This document shows positions 7,898-16,243 of a stretch of DNA of 64,000 bases, one piece after another. The stretch comes from DATLXU01 sp035575515 (GTDB lineage: Bacteria > Acidobacteriota > Blastocatellia > UBA7656): positions 1 through 64,000 of the forward strand of contig DATLXU010000113.1 of assembly GCA_035575515.1 (NCBI GenBank), in the 5' to 3' direction. The notes beneath the pieces are model-generated. The model made no database searches, was not told the DNA's origin, and saw only the letters and a list, made by a program, of their open reading frames with translations. A program made the translations under genes and the position numbers. The number at the start of each line of letters is the position of its first letter. The first letter of the stretch is position 1.

Positions 7898-9400
7898 CTA
7901 CTCGTATCGTCGCCACTCCGATTCGTAGTAACGCACGAGCGATTGATTATCAAGACGGTTTATCTCGACGGGCACAGGGCCTAAGTCGGCTGGCAATACA
8001 AACAGCGCAGCCATCGCCCTGTCGTCCAAAAAACGAAGAGCAGCGGGTGCGCGTGTTGGCGCATCAAACGGCATCGTGCGAGCGAGCGCGAATCCCCACA
8101 CGCCGAACGACGGCACAGCCGTGTGATATGGCCGAACGATGAAGCCTGCCGCTTCCATTGTTCTGATGATGCACCAGTATGAGGCTCGCGCGAATAACGG
8201 CGACGTGCATTGAACGGCAACAGCCGCATCGGGCGCGAGCCGGGCTTTCAGCAATTTGTAGAAGCGCGTCGTGTAGAGCTTGCCGAGCGCAAACGTGTTC
8301 GGGTCGGGGAAATCTACTATGGCGACATCATACGGACCGCTCGCCTGTTCGAGCCAAACGAACGCGTCATCGTTGACGACCTGAACGCGAGGGTCAGAGA
8401 AAGAATTATTGTTAAGCTCCGCAAGCGGCGGAAACGCCAATGACAGCTTCGTCATCTCCGGGTCGAGGTCAACGAGCGTGACTGACTCAACCGACGGATA
8501 GCGCAGGATTTCGCGCAGCGCCAATCCGTCGCCGCCTCCAAGCACGAGCACGTTGCGCGGCGAGCCGTGAGCCATCATCGCCGGATGCACGAGCGATTCG
8601 TGATAGCGATACTCATCAGCCGAGCTGAATTGAAGATGGCCGTTTAAGAAAAGCTGAAAGCCTGCGCGGTTTCGCGTCACGACGATTCTCTGATAAGGGG
8701 TCCAGCGCGAATAAACTATGTCGTCGGCAAACATCTCTTCTTCTGCGAGGTAAGTGAGCGCGTTGGCTTTGACGATGCCAACCCCTAGCAGCGTGATAAC
8801 AATGGCTGCGCGCGCGCGAAGCCCTGCAACATCGCCTTTAATCAGCGGGCGCATGAACCACGTCGCCCATAGTCCCACGCCCGCGTTCATAAGCCCAAAC
8901 ACAAGAGACGTTCGCACGAGCCCCAATTTTGGAACTAAGAAAAGTGGAAACAAAAGTGATGCGACCAATGCGCCGATGTAATCAAACGTCAGAACGCGCG
9001 AAACCAGATCTTTGAAATCGAGATTGTCTTTTAGTATCCGCATCAATAGCGGAAGCTCTAATCCGACAAGCGCGCCTACGGCAAAGACCACTCCGTACAA
9101 TACGACGTGAAAATAACTGAGTCGCGCGAAGGACAAAAACAATAGCGGCGCGCTCGCTCCGCCCAAGAGAGCCACGCCAAGCTCGACTTCGATAAAACGG
9201 CGCGCAAGTCCCTGTTCGATGAACCGCGACAGCCACGCGCCCGCTCCAAGCGCGAACAGGTATATGCCGATGATGAGCGAGAATTGAGTGACCGAATCGC
9301 CCAGTACATAGCTTGCGAGCGTCCCGGCCAGCAGCTCATAGACGAGACCGCACGTCGCTATGATGAGCACGTTTAGGAAGAGTACAGATGTGCGAATCAC
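7898..9400 (-). CDS. Membrane-fused spermidine synthase-like aminopropyltransferase
   Basis: A 500-residue protein with about seven N-terminal membrane segments (residues 5-215) followed by a class I methyltransferase-fold spermidine synthase domain. That domain shows YHESLVHPAM, LVLGGGDGLALREIL (decarboxylated-AdoMet site), LVDLDPEM and DFPDPN, which carries the proposed catalytic aspartate. Spermidine synthases transfer an aminopropyl group from decarboxylated AdoMet to an amine, and SpeD, which makes that donor, is encoded in the same operon. The membrane domain suggests a membrane-bound or exported acceptor, which is inference. The start is GTG at 9400, three bases after the DUF350 stop codon. 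Confidence 0.85.
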   Translation of the reverse strand: MIRTSVLFLNVLIIATCGLVYELLAGTLASYVLGDSVTQFSLIIGIYLFALGAGAWLSRFIEQGLARRFIEVELGVALLGGASAPLLFLSFARLSYFHVVLYGVVFAVGALVGLELPLLMRILKDNLDFKDLVSRVLTFDYIGALVASLLFPLFLVPKLGLVRTSLVFGLMNAGVGLWATWFMRPLIKGDVAGLRARAAIVITLLGVGIVKANALTYLAEEEMFADDIVYSRWTPYQRIVVTRNRAGFQLFLNGHLQFSSADEYRYHESLVHPAMMAHGSPRNVLVLGGGDGLALREILRYPSVESVTLVDLDPEMTKLSLAFPPLAELNNNSFSDPRVQVVNDDAFVWLEQASGPYDVAIVDFPDPNTFALGKLYTTRFYKLLKARLAPDAAVAVQCTSPLFARASYWCIIRTMEAAGFIVRPYHTAVPSFGVWGFALARTMPFDAPTRAPAALRFLDDRAMAALFVLPADLGPVPVEINRLDNQSLVRYYESEWRRYE

Positions 9401-9403
9401 AAA

Positions 9404-9610
9404 CTACCCGTGAACGGCGGCAGCAATAATCAAAGCGATGCCGATGATGACCGCGCCGATAAGTATCGCGAGCGCGGTGTTCTGGTCTTCTTCAATCTCT
9501 TTGCGAACGGAAAAGGGCGCGGCTTTGACGATTATCCAAAACGCCAGCGCAAAGACGAGCAAGCCGAACAGCGTAAACACGACGGTGTTTATGACAATTT
9601 TTTGATCCAT
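9404..9610 (-). CDS. DUF350-like small inner-membrane protein
   Basis: A 68-residue protein with two hydrophobic helices (about residues 7-28 and 44-65) joined by a charged loop (VRKEIEEDQNTALAIL). This pattern matches a single DUF350 repeat, a family of small inner-membrane proteins without a proven function. ATG 9610 is chosen rather than the GTG one codon upstream because it forms a TGATG stop-start overlap with the 59-residue gene before it, implying translational coupling. DUF350 next to DUF4178 and aminopropyl-transfer enzymes suggests that the membrane helices are part of one assembly. Confidence 0.8.
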   Translation of the reverse strand: MDQKIVINTVVFTLFGLLVFALAFWIIVKAAPFSVRKEIEEDQNTALAILIGAVIIGIALIIAAAVHG

Positions 9611-9789
9611 CACTTTCCTCCCCGATAGCCTGAGTGCCAGAAGAATATGCGGCTCCCGTGCGAGCTGCGAACGTCTCTGGCTGAAACTCTCTCCTTTTCG
9701 GGACTGCCGATTTCCGTCCCCGTGAAGGCCAGCATCGCATAGAGCGCGATGACGATGACCCCGATTATGACATAGGCTTTGCTTAACAT
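9610..9789 (-). CDS. 59-residue single-pass membrane peptide in the speD cassette
   Basis: A small gene starting MLSKAYVIIGVIVIALYAML and ending HSGYRGGK. One transmembrane helix (residues 5-23) is followed by a soluble, mixed-charge tail with a stretch of serines, arginines and histidines. AAGGGG lies eight bases before the ATG, the stop overlaps the DUF350 start (TGATG), and the gap to the DUF4178 gene is 16 bases, so it is well placed as a real operon member. I do not recognise a family. It may be a subunit or adaptor for the neighbouring membrane proteins. Confidence 0.65.
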   Translation of the reverse strand: MLSKAYVIIGVIVIALYAMLAFTGTEIGSPEKERVSARDVRSSHGSRIFFWHSGYRGGK

Positions 9790-9805
9790 GGTTTCCCCTT
9801 ACAAG

Positions 9806-11830
9806 CTAAGAACTGAACGGACTGTAGTCGCTGTCTTCCCACCTGCGTTTCTCAAAACTAAATTGATAAATCGCGACGATGATCGGGATGATCGAGATAA
9901 TCAACAATGCCACGAACAGGTGCAGCAGGCGCGGCACACCCTGTTCAACGCGAACATGCAGCGTGCTTGATTGCTGCAACTTATCGCCCGCGACTTCGAG
10001 CTGAAGCATGTACGTCCCGCCTTCGACTGCTGACAGATAAACGTCCGATTCTTTGCTCCCCTCGCTCCACGACTCGCCGTCTTCAACGCCGTAGTAATAC
10101 TCAACATCGGTTGAAAATGGTTGGGCTTCATCCGTCGCTTCATTAATCAATCCGCCCGCGACGCCAACCCATGAATTATTTACGTTTGAGCTAAAGACCA
10201 TCCTTATGTTTTTTCGCGGCTCAAGGTTTATGCCTTCGATGAAGATAGCCTGCGGGTTGTTTTCGTTCGCGCCAGGATTAATTTGATAATCCTGCTCAAG
10301 GACGAGGCGCGGCGAGCTTGTAGCGAAGATAATGATGCTGACGGCAAGAGTCGCAAGCAACAGCCAGAGCCAGTATTTGTAAATTGCTTTGTGCGGGAAC
10401 GGCTGATTCCATCCGATTTTCGATGGGCGCGGCAGCCCGCTTATATTAAAAGCTCTTTCGACATCTTTCGGTTTGACGTAAGTGCCAAGCGACCAGTTGA
10501 TCTCGCCCGTCTCAACAGCGCGCTGCACTTTTCGCCGCTGCCTCTTTTTTTTCGGCTGCCATTCAGTCGCTTCCGTCTCAGGCGCGTCTGACGGCGTGAA
10601 GGCCGACACCTCCTTCGAGAGCATTCGCGGCGGGTGGATGTAGTCCGTCGCGCGAACAAGCTCGCCCGCTTCGACCTTCCAGTAAAACTCGCCTAATACA
10701 AGCTCGACGCGCGCTACCGTATCTTGATAGAGCTTATACCGCTCGCCGCGATATATGGCGGTGTCGCCCTTTTTCGGAGGGTAGGATCGCTTTTCAACGA
10801 CTTCGCCCGGCGGAACCGTTTCGACGAAGCTCCAGTTATCATCGCTGCGCACGAGCCAGCGAAATCCGACCTGCGTATTGTAGAGCAGGTACTCCTCCCA
10901 GTAGTAACGGATGCCCTCGTACTCCATGCTGCGCTGCACGAAACCGATCATCACAAACTGCGCGCCGAACAGCTCGCCCGTCGCGCCGATTGGAATTACA
11001 GGCTGCACTCGCGGCGGCTCAAGCGCCTTCAGGAATTCCAATCTCCCCTGATTGACATCCAACAGCGAGCCGCAATTCGGGCAGGTTACTCGCTCCGTTC
11101 TATCCGGCGCGCGAAGCTCAAGCGGCCCTCCGCATTGCGGGCAAGAAAGCTGAAGCGCGCTCACGCGCCGCGCCTCTCGCTCAGGCGCAACGACAGTCGG
11201 CGGAAAACCAAGTTCTGAAAATTGAACCTCGCGCCCGACGAAGATGAGCGGCGGCGACTCGCTGTAATCGAGCGTGGCGAATACGCCCTGCGGCCCTGAC
11301 AGATCGGCGTAGTAATGCGACTCGCCCGGAATTAGTTTGTAAGGAATCTCGCCTTCTGCGGCAATCGCGCTGGCCTCGCCTTTCTCTGCAACCATCAGGG
11401 GCACCGAGCTTCGTATCGCAGCGACGGGCTGACCAAGCTCAAGCGCGTCGAACGTAGGAATCAAAGCCTGCTCAGGCAGATCCTCCTGAAAAGTCATGTA
11501 GAAACGGCCCTGAGCTTCAGCAAGCCATCCCCACCGGCCATCGGAGAACGCGGCATACCATTCATCCCAAACGCCTCCAGCTTCGTGACCAAGCTGCGCG
11601 CGGCCCGTCAATTCAAACGGAACTCGCTGATAAACTCCTCGCAACCCGACCTGAAGCGGCGAGCCTGTTTGGATTATCTCCGCGACTTTGCCCAAATCTT
11701 CGAGAGCGCGGTCGCCACGCGCAACGACTGAATGGCAGAACTCGCAGACGACGACGATTGACGAGCCTGTCTTGAAAGTGACGGGCGCGCCGCACGCCGG
11801 ACAGCTTGCTTGGATCGGACCAGGACTCAA
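9806..11830 (-). CDS. Two-domain DUF4178 protein with two zinc ribbons and C-terminal membrane helices
   Basis: A 674-residue protein built as a tandem. Zinc ribbon 1 (Cys10, Cys13, Cys29, Cys32) precedes a DUF4178-like beta domain (about 55-200). Zinc ribbon 2 (CPQCGG...CPNCG, about 230-255) precedes a second DUF4178-like domain (about 285-405). A basic linker (KKKRQRRK), a transmembrane helix (YWLWLLLATLAVSIIIFA), an extracytoplasmic beta-rich region and a final helix (LLHLFVALLIISIIPIIVAI) complete it. The start is TTG at 11830, giving a four-base TTGA overlap with the speD stop. DUF4178 has no established biochemical role. The arrangement suggests a cytoplasmic sensing or binding head tied to a membrane complex. 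Confidence 0.8.
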   Translation of the reverse strand: MSPGPIQASCPACGAPVTFKTGSSIVVVCEFCHSVVARGDRALEDLGKVAEIIQTGSPLQVGLRGVYQRVPFELTGRAQLGHEAGGVWDEWYAAFSDGRWGWLAEAQGRFYMTFQEDLPEQALIPTFDALELGQPVAAIRSSVPLMVAEKGEASAIAAEGEIPYKLIPGESHYYADLSGPQGVFATLDYSESPPLIFVGREVQFSELGFPPTVVAPEREARRVSALQLSCPQCGGPLELRAPDRTERVTCPNCGSLLDVNQGRLEFLKALEPPRVQPVIPIGATGELFGAQFVMIGFVQRSMEYEGIRYYWEEYLLYNTQVGFRWLVRSDDNWSFVETVPPGEVVEKRSYPPKKGDTAIYRGERYKLYQDTVARVELVLGEFYWKVEAGELVRATDYIHPPRMLSKEVSAFTPSDAPETEATEWQPKKKRQRRKVQRAVETGEINWSLGTYVKPKDVERAFNISGLPRPSKIGWNQPFPHKAIYKYWLWLLLATLAVSIIIFATSSPRLVLEQDYQINPGANENNPQAIFIEGINLEPRKNIRMVFSSNVNNSWVGVAGGLINEATDEAQPFSTDVEYYYGVEDGESWSEGSKESDVYLSAVEGGTYMLQLEVAGDKLQQSSTLHVRVEQGVPRLLHLFVALLIISIIPIIVAIYQFSFEKRRWEDSDYSPFSS

Positions 11831-12234
11831 CTGTTGCCAGCCTCCCGCTCAAAAACAGCTTGCTCAAAACTAATTTCTTGATCCTGCTCACTCGCGCCTC
11901 GCATCAACCGTCGCACGGTGACTCGGCGCGCGCCGAGCAGTTCTTTTAATCGTTCGCGCCAGTTCCATTCGCGGCGCGGCTTGCAGCAATAAAGATTGAA
12001 TGTAGCTATGCCCGATTCGGGATATGTGTGGCACGCGAGGTGTGATTCGGTCAGCAGGTAAAGCCCCGTCACGCCGCCCGGCTCCGGGAACTTGTGCCAC
12101 GACGGTTCGCCGATGACGTGAAGATCGAGGTCACGAATTATCTCGTCGCAGACGCGGCGCACGGTTTCGAGATCGCGCAACAACTCTGCCGAGCATCCTT
12201 CTGCTTCAACAAGCCACTCGCTTCCTACATTCAT
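11827..12234 (-). CDS. speD: S-adenosylmethionine decarboxylase proenzyme
   Basis: A 135-residue bacterial-type (class 1B) AdoMet decarboxylase. The self-cleavage motif LLTESHLACHTYPE is intact: cleavage is expected between Glu63 and Ser64, turning Ser64 into the pyruvoyl cofactor. His69 and Cys83/Cys84 match the known processing and catalytic positions of small bacterial enzymes. The product, decarboxylated AdoMet, is the aminopropyl donor for the spermidine-synthase-like enzyme four genes downstream. It is the first gene of a seven-gene minus-strand cassette. The 227 bases upstream hold a partly palindromic repeat and no gene. Confidence 0.95.
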   Translation of the reverse strand: MNVGSEWLVEAEGCSAELLRDLETVRRVCDEIIRDLDLHVIGEPSWHKFPEPGGVTGLYLLTESHLACHTYPESGIATFNLYCCKPRREWNWRERLKELLGARRVTVRRLMRGASEQDQEISFEQAVFEREAGNS

Positions 12235-12366
12235 GATTATTGTCGAATGACCCCTCGATCAAATTTCCCGTCACACGACGCCTGAAGGACTGAATTTCTG
12301 ACCGACCTCAAACACGGGACAGATTACAGGTCGAATGGGAGAAGATGCAAGGCGGAAGTGAATGAA

Positions 12367-12458
12367 AGCTGTCGGCTATCAGCAATAAGCTAAACAGACC
12401 TTCTGATTGAGGAATAATCTTTCTTCGGCTGAAGGGTGGACGCTGACCGCTGACAGCT
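12367..12458. repeat. Imperfect inverted repeat upstream of speD
   Basis: AGCTGTCGGCTATCAGC (12367-12383) and GCTGACCGCTGACAGCT (12442-12458) pair at 14 of 17 positions across a 58-base spacer. It lies between the speD start and the stop of the upstream secreted protein gene. It resembles the dispersed TCAG-rich palindromes elsewhere in the window rather than a terminator, since no T-run follows. Confidence 0.4.
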
Positions 12459-12461
12459 TAC

Positions 12462-13214
12462 TCATCTGATTCTATGCGAAGGATAGCCGATGTGTATGTG
12501 CGCGCCAGTAGCGACGCCCGCGACCGCTTGGCGAAAAGCGAGGAACGGAATGCCTGCGGCGCGCAGGTACGACATCAGCGCCTGACCTTCTGCGCTGTCG
12601 GGATGCACGGCCACGTCAATCGAATTGCTGTGATCGAATCCGAGGCTGTTATGCACAGAGGTCTGTCCGAAGGCGCTGATGGGAAGCGCGCGGTTGAACC
12701 TCGAAAGGAAAAAGCTCTCAACTTTAACGGCATCGGCTATCACCCAACGTGTCGGGCCATTGTAACGAATTAGCGCGGCTGTTGATTGATAAGCGCCAAC
12801 GCGCGCCGGTCCCATTCGCGCGAGTTTTTCTTCGGCTGCGGCTTCGGCAATCATGTCGTCGGTTTCGCCAATCTGCTTTCTGGTCGCCGCAACCTTAGCT
12901 TGAGCGGCGGCCAGTTCTCGTTCGCTTTGTTCAAGCTCAAGTTTTGAGATGATGCCCTGTTCGAGAAGTTTTTTTCGCTGCTCAACCTTTTCAGCCGCGA
13001 GGTTTGCCTCCTCCTGTTCGAGCGCGAGCAGCCGTTCGAGGCTCTCTTTGTAAGCCTTCGACGCGCTGACAAGTTTTGCGCTAGCCTCCGCCACATCCTT
13101 GGCGAGCGCGGCCTGAGATTTCTGCGGCGGCTTCTTGCTCTGCGCCTGAGTGATTGTGACGAACGACACGAGCAGGATTATGGCAATCGAGATTTTGGAC
13201 AACTGTCTCTTCAC
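12462..13214 (-). CDS. Secreted coiled-coil protein with M15/VanY-like zinc peptidase domain
   Basis: A 250-residue exported protein. Residues 1-24 are a signal peptide ending in TQAQ. Residues 35-125 form a long Ala/Glu/Lys-rich coiled coil. The C-terminal part (about 150-245) carries SVHNSLGFDHSNSIDV and GAHIHIG, which resemble the H...D...HxH zinc ligand pattern of D,D-peptidases of the M15/VanY group. A role in trimming peptidoglycan in the periplasm is inferred. The coiled coil may position the enzyme or bind a partner, as in EnvC-like activators. It could instead be a degenerate, non-catalytic relative. Confidence 0.65.
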   Translation of the reverse strand: MKRQLSKISIAIILLVSFVTITQAQSKKPPQKSQAALAKDVAEASAKLVSASKAYKESLERLLALEQEEANLAAEKVEQRKKLLEQGIISKLELEQSERELAAAQAKVAATRKQIGETDDMIAEAAAEEKLARMGPARVGAYQSTAALIRYNGPTRWVIADAVKVESFFLSRFNRALPISAFGQTSVHNSLGFDHSNSIDVAVHPDSAEGQALMSYLRAAGIPFLAFRQAVAGVATGAHIHIGYPSHRIR

Positions 13215-13319
13215 TACAACTATTTTACCGTCAGACGACGTGCGGTGTCACTTGATTGCAGATTGTGGATTTCGGGTTGACCATCATTCACACTGCGTAT
13301 TTCCCCACGTCTGCAATTT

Positions 13320-14903
13320 CTAATGAGCAGCTTTCGCTGCCTGCGGCCCGCGCCACGTTTTATAAATCTCCTGCGCGATACGGTCGGCAAGCCCGCCTTG
13401 ATACAAATCCATGTGATCGCGCCCTTCGATGAATTCAAAAGTCGCGTCGCTGCCAAGCTGCTTCATCACGTCGCGCAGCAACATCACAGGTTCTTCAAGA
13501 TGAAAATTATCTGCCGTGCCGACGATGATATGAATCTTGCCGTGCAGTCGCGGGCCGAGCGTCTTCCAGTTCGTTCGCAGAATGCGCGAGATGTCGTATC
13601 GCTCCCACGCTTTTTGAACCGCCGGGTTGATGCGCCCCGTCTTGCGGTCAAACAACGGCATGGGCCTGCCATCTTCGCCGCGCGGGCTGAAGACTGCTTC
13701 AAACGACGACATCTGCCCGCCGTATTCGCCCATCACCTGCTCCATTCGCGCGAACTCTTCGAGCGTAGCAATCTCGCGCCCTTGAAATCGAATCAGGTTG
13801 TAGGGCTTGCCTTCCGCGTTGCGATAAAAATTCTGCGGCGGCGTCCGGGTCAAATCAGGCCCGGTGAAGTTGCGAAAATCAACAGGGTCGGGCGAGGTTG
13901 ACCACGTGCCGCCAAAAAAATCCGGGTAGGTTATCTGCAACCAAAGCGTTGACCACCCGCCCGAAGAATGGCCCGTCAGGAATCGCCCGCGCGGGCGCGC
14001 GTCCATGCGAAACTTGCTTTCGAGATATGGAATGAACTCCGATGTGAGCGCGCGGCCCCACGGGCCGTTGTTTGCAGAATCGGCAAACTCGTGATGGCCC
14101 ATCGGGCACGTTCCGTCGAGAAAAACATAAATCATCTCAGGCACCGCGCCCGTCGTCATCCTGGTTGCAAGCTGCTGGCCTATTCGCCAAGCTGTCATGT
14201 GATTGCCGCCGAACCCATGAACTTGATAAACAGTAGGGTAACGCTGCGAAGGGTTCTTCGCGTAGCCTGGCGGCAGCACAACGCCCGCGCGCATCGTTAT
14301 TGGTCTTCCCCAGAAGGCCGACAGCGACGGGCTTTCAAAAGTCACGAGCTTTATTGAATCGGTGTCGGCAGGCGGCTGGCGCTCAGGCTCTCGCTTCGTG
14401 ATGGTCAATTCAATCGGAGCCGCGTCTGCCGGGTTGATCTTAGCGACGCGCACGACCTCGCTGCGAAGGTCGCCCGCGCCGGGACCGTAATACGTTATGT
14501 CGTGATTAACATCCAACAGCGCCATCACCTGATAATCGCCCGCTGGCGCGGTTGAAAACGGCGCGGGGAAAGCCATCTGGTCGGGGTCAACTTCCACAGT
14601 CTTGCCGGGCGCGAGGTCGTGAACTTCCATTGCAGCCATTCGAACGCTTTTCAAATCGAACCATGACGGCTCAATCATCTCGACAGGCTCAGCGCGCTGC
14701 GTCATGAATATGAGCAGGCGGCCCGACACGTCAGGCTCCGCAAGTCCGGGCGCAATGCCGATTTTGAATCGCAATCGCCCTTCGGCACTTGCTACGCCAG
14801 CTCTCGCGCAGGCGAGCAGCATTATCGCAAGCGCAATCAGCAGTGTTGAATAAAGAGCGCTTCGTTTTCTGAGCTTCAATAGATTACTTATGAGTTGTTT
14901 CAT
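13320..14903 (-). CDS. Secreted or lipoprotein esterase, alpha/beta hydrolase (Fes/esterase D-like)
   Basis: A 527-residue hydrolase. The N-terminus has a signal sequence (residues 15-38) with LLAC, a possible lipobox. A beta-rich region precedes the catalytic domain (about 190-500). The nucleophile elbow is GHSSGG, preceded by VYQVHGFGGN (oxyanion region); a His in GRDHMDLY near the C-terminus is the likely catalytic histidine. These features fit the putative esterase family that includes enterochelin esterase and acetylxylan esterase. The substrate is unknown. It stands alone between two small repeat-bearing gaps of 105 and 85 bases. Confidence 0.78.
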   Translation of the reverse strand: MKQLISNLLKLRKRSALYSTLLIALAIMLLACARAGVASAEGRLRFKIGIAPGLAEPDVSGRLLIFMTQRAEPVEMIEPSWFDLKSVRMAAMEVHDLAPGKTVEVDPDQMAFPAPFSTAPAGDYQVMALLDVNHDITYYGPGAGDLRSEVVRVAKINPADAAPIELTITKREPERQPPADTDSIKLVTFESPSLSAFWGRPITMRAGVVLPPGYAKNPSQRYPTVYQVHGFGGNHMTAWRIGQQLATRMTTGAVPEMIYVFLDGTCPMGHHEFADSANNGPWGRALTSEFIPYLESKFRMDARPRGRFLTGHSSGGWSTLWLQITYPDFFGGTWSTSPDPVDFRNFTGPDLTRTPPQNFYRNAEGKPYNLIRFQGREIATLEEFARMEQVMGEYGGQMSSFEAVFSPRGEDGRPMPLFDRKTGRINPAVQKAWERYDISRILRTNWKTLGPRLHGKIHIIVGTADNFHLEEPVMLLRDVMKQLGSDATFEFIEGRDHMDLYQGGLADRIAQEIYKTWRGPQAAKAAH

Positions 14904-14988
14904 TCAATGTTCTCCAATGTGAAATTCTGATTCTCGCGCAGAGAATTTCTGCATGTCTCCGCCTCTGCTGCATCTCAGCGTGATGCTT

Positions 14989-15795
14989 TCAACTGCCTTC
15001 GACAGATTGAATGAACTCGCGTATCAAATTGGCGACCATCGCCGGTTGTTCGGTCGCGCTCATGTGAGCTGCGTTTGGAATTCTCACCAATCGGGCATTA
15101 GGAATTCGTTCCGCAATCAATTGCGAGCGATCAGGAGTCGTCGCAATGTCGTGCTCGCCTACGATGACAAGCGTCGGGGCTTTTATCTTTTCGAGCTGAT
15201 CCGTTATATCGCCGCGATTGAAAACGGCGAGGCTCGCCTGATAAACGCCCTCGCGGTCGCGCTCTGCGATGAATTTATCTCGATAGCGCGCAATCAAATC
15301 AGGGCGATTGGCAAACGTGGAGGGCGCGAAAAAGAAAGGCAACACCTGATCTACGACTGCCGAAGCCATTCCTGCGCGAATCGCATCGGCCAGTTGCATG
15401 TAATTCGCGCGTCGCTCCTGCATCTCAGGCCGCGACGACGTGTCCATCAATACCAGCGAGCGCACGCGCTCAGGCCGCGCAATCGCGAGCCGCATACCCG
15501 TCATCCCGCCCATCGAAAGCCCCGCCCAGTGAACGCTTTCAAGTCCGAGCGCATCGAGCAGAGCGGCGTAATCTTCGGCCATCTCTTCGAGCGTGAAAGA
15601 AGCGCGATAGCCGCTCTCGCCGTGCCCGTGCTGGTCGAGATTGATGATGTGAAACTGATCGGCCAGATCAGCCACGACATCAGCAAACATCTCGCGGTCC
15701 CACACAAGGCTGTGCGTGAAAACAATCGCGGGGTTGGCGCGGTCGCCGCGCTCATCGTAAGCGAACGAAATCCCATTCACTGAAACAGTCGCCAT
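14989..15795 (-). CDS. Alpha/beta hydrolase (3-oxoadipate enol-lactonase-like)
   Basis: A 268-residue cytosolic alpha/beta hydrolase. The catalytic triad is visible: Ser in GLSMGGMTG (about residue 94), Asp in VGEHDIATTP (about 217) and His in IPNAAHMSATEQP (about 246). The general look is that of the PcaD/enol-lactonase group, but no catechol-pathway gene is nearby, so the substrate is left open. It lies 28 bases after the HELTH metalloprotein gene and probably belongs to its operon. Confidence 0.8.
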   Translation of the reverse strand: MATVSVNGISFAYDERGDRANPAIVFTHSLVWDREMFADVVADLADQFHIINLDQHGHGESGYRASFTLEEMAEDYAALLDALGLESVHWAGLSMGGMTGMRLAIARPERVRSLVLMDTSSRPEMQERRANYMQLADAIRAGMASAVVDQVLPFFFAPSTFANRPDLIARYRDKFIAERDREGVYQASLAVFNRGDITDQLEKIKAPTLVIVGEHDIATTPDRSQLIAERIPNARLVRIPNAAHMSATEQPAMVANLIREFIQSVEGS

Positions 15796-15823
15796 ACGCA
15801 GTCCTCCGTGTTAAACGCAAACG

Positions 15824-16243
15824 CTACCCGCGGCGGTTGCATAAATCGTCATAGACTTTTTGTTCGACGGCTCTGGCTTCAACCTCGAAACAGTTCTGCC
15901 GATAGGCTTCATTAAACGACCTGTTGCGAAAGAGTTCAACCAGCCATGACTTGACATACATAAGACGGAAGCGCCACACGCCGTGCTTTTCGTACTGCGC
16001 CACGTGTGTAAGCTCGTGAGCGATTAAGGCAAGCCCTTCGTAAGAGCGCGGGTCATACACGCCGCGCGCAAAGTGTATTCGGTTGCGGCCAGTGTATGCA
16101 GCCGCCTTCATTGGAACATAGAAAGGAATCCCGTTGGGCCAGATGCGAACCTTTTCGAGATTGATTTCAGGGAAGTAAGGAGCCAGCAGTTCCCTCGCGC
16201 GTTCGGGCAGTTTCGATTCACTAGCTATGCTTGCTTCATTCAT
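15824..16243 (-). CDS. Small HELTH metalloprotein, DUF4157-like
   Basis: A 139-residue protein with an HExxH zinc motif (LIAHELTHVAQYEKHG, about residues 77-92) and a downstream Glu in FEVEARAVEQ that could be the third metal ligand. This matches DUF4157/eCIS-core-type putative metalloproteases, although the family is often longer. No signal peptide is visible. It overlaps the upstream hybrid kinase gene by four bases (ATGA), so it is coupled to it. A role downstream of the kinase is a guess from that coupling. No contractile-injection genes are present. Confidence 0.65.
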   Translation of the reverse strand: MNEASIASESKLPERARELLAPYFPEINLEKVRIWPNGIPFYVPMKAAAYTGRNRIHFARGVYDPRSYEGLALIAHELTHVAQYEKHGVWRFRLMYVKSWLVELFRNRSFNEAYRQNCFEVEARAVEQKVYDDLCNRRG

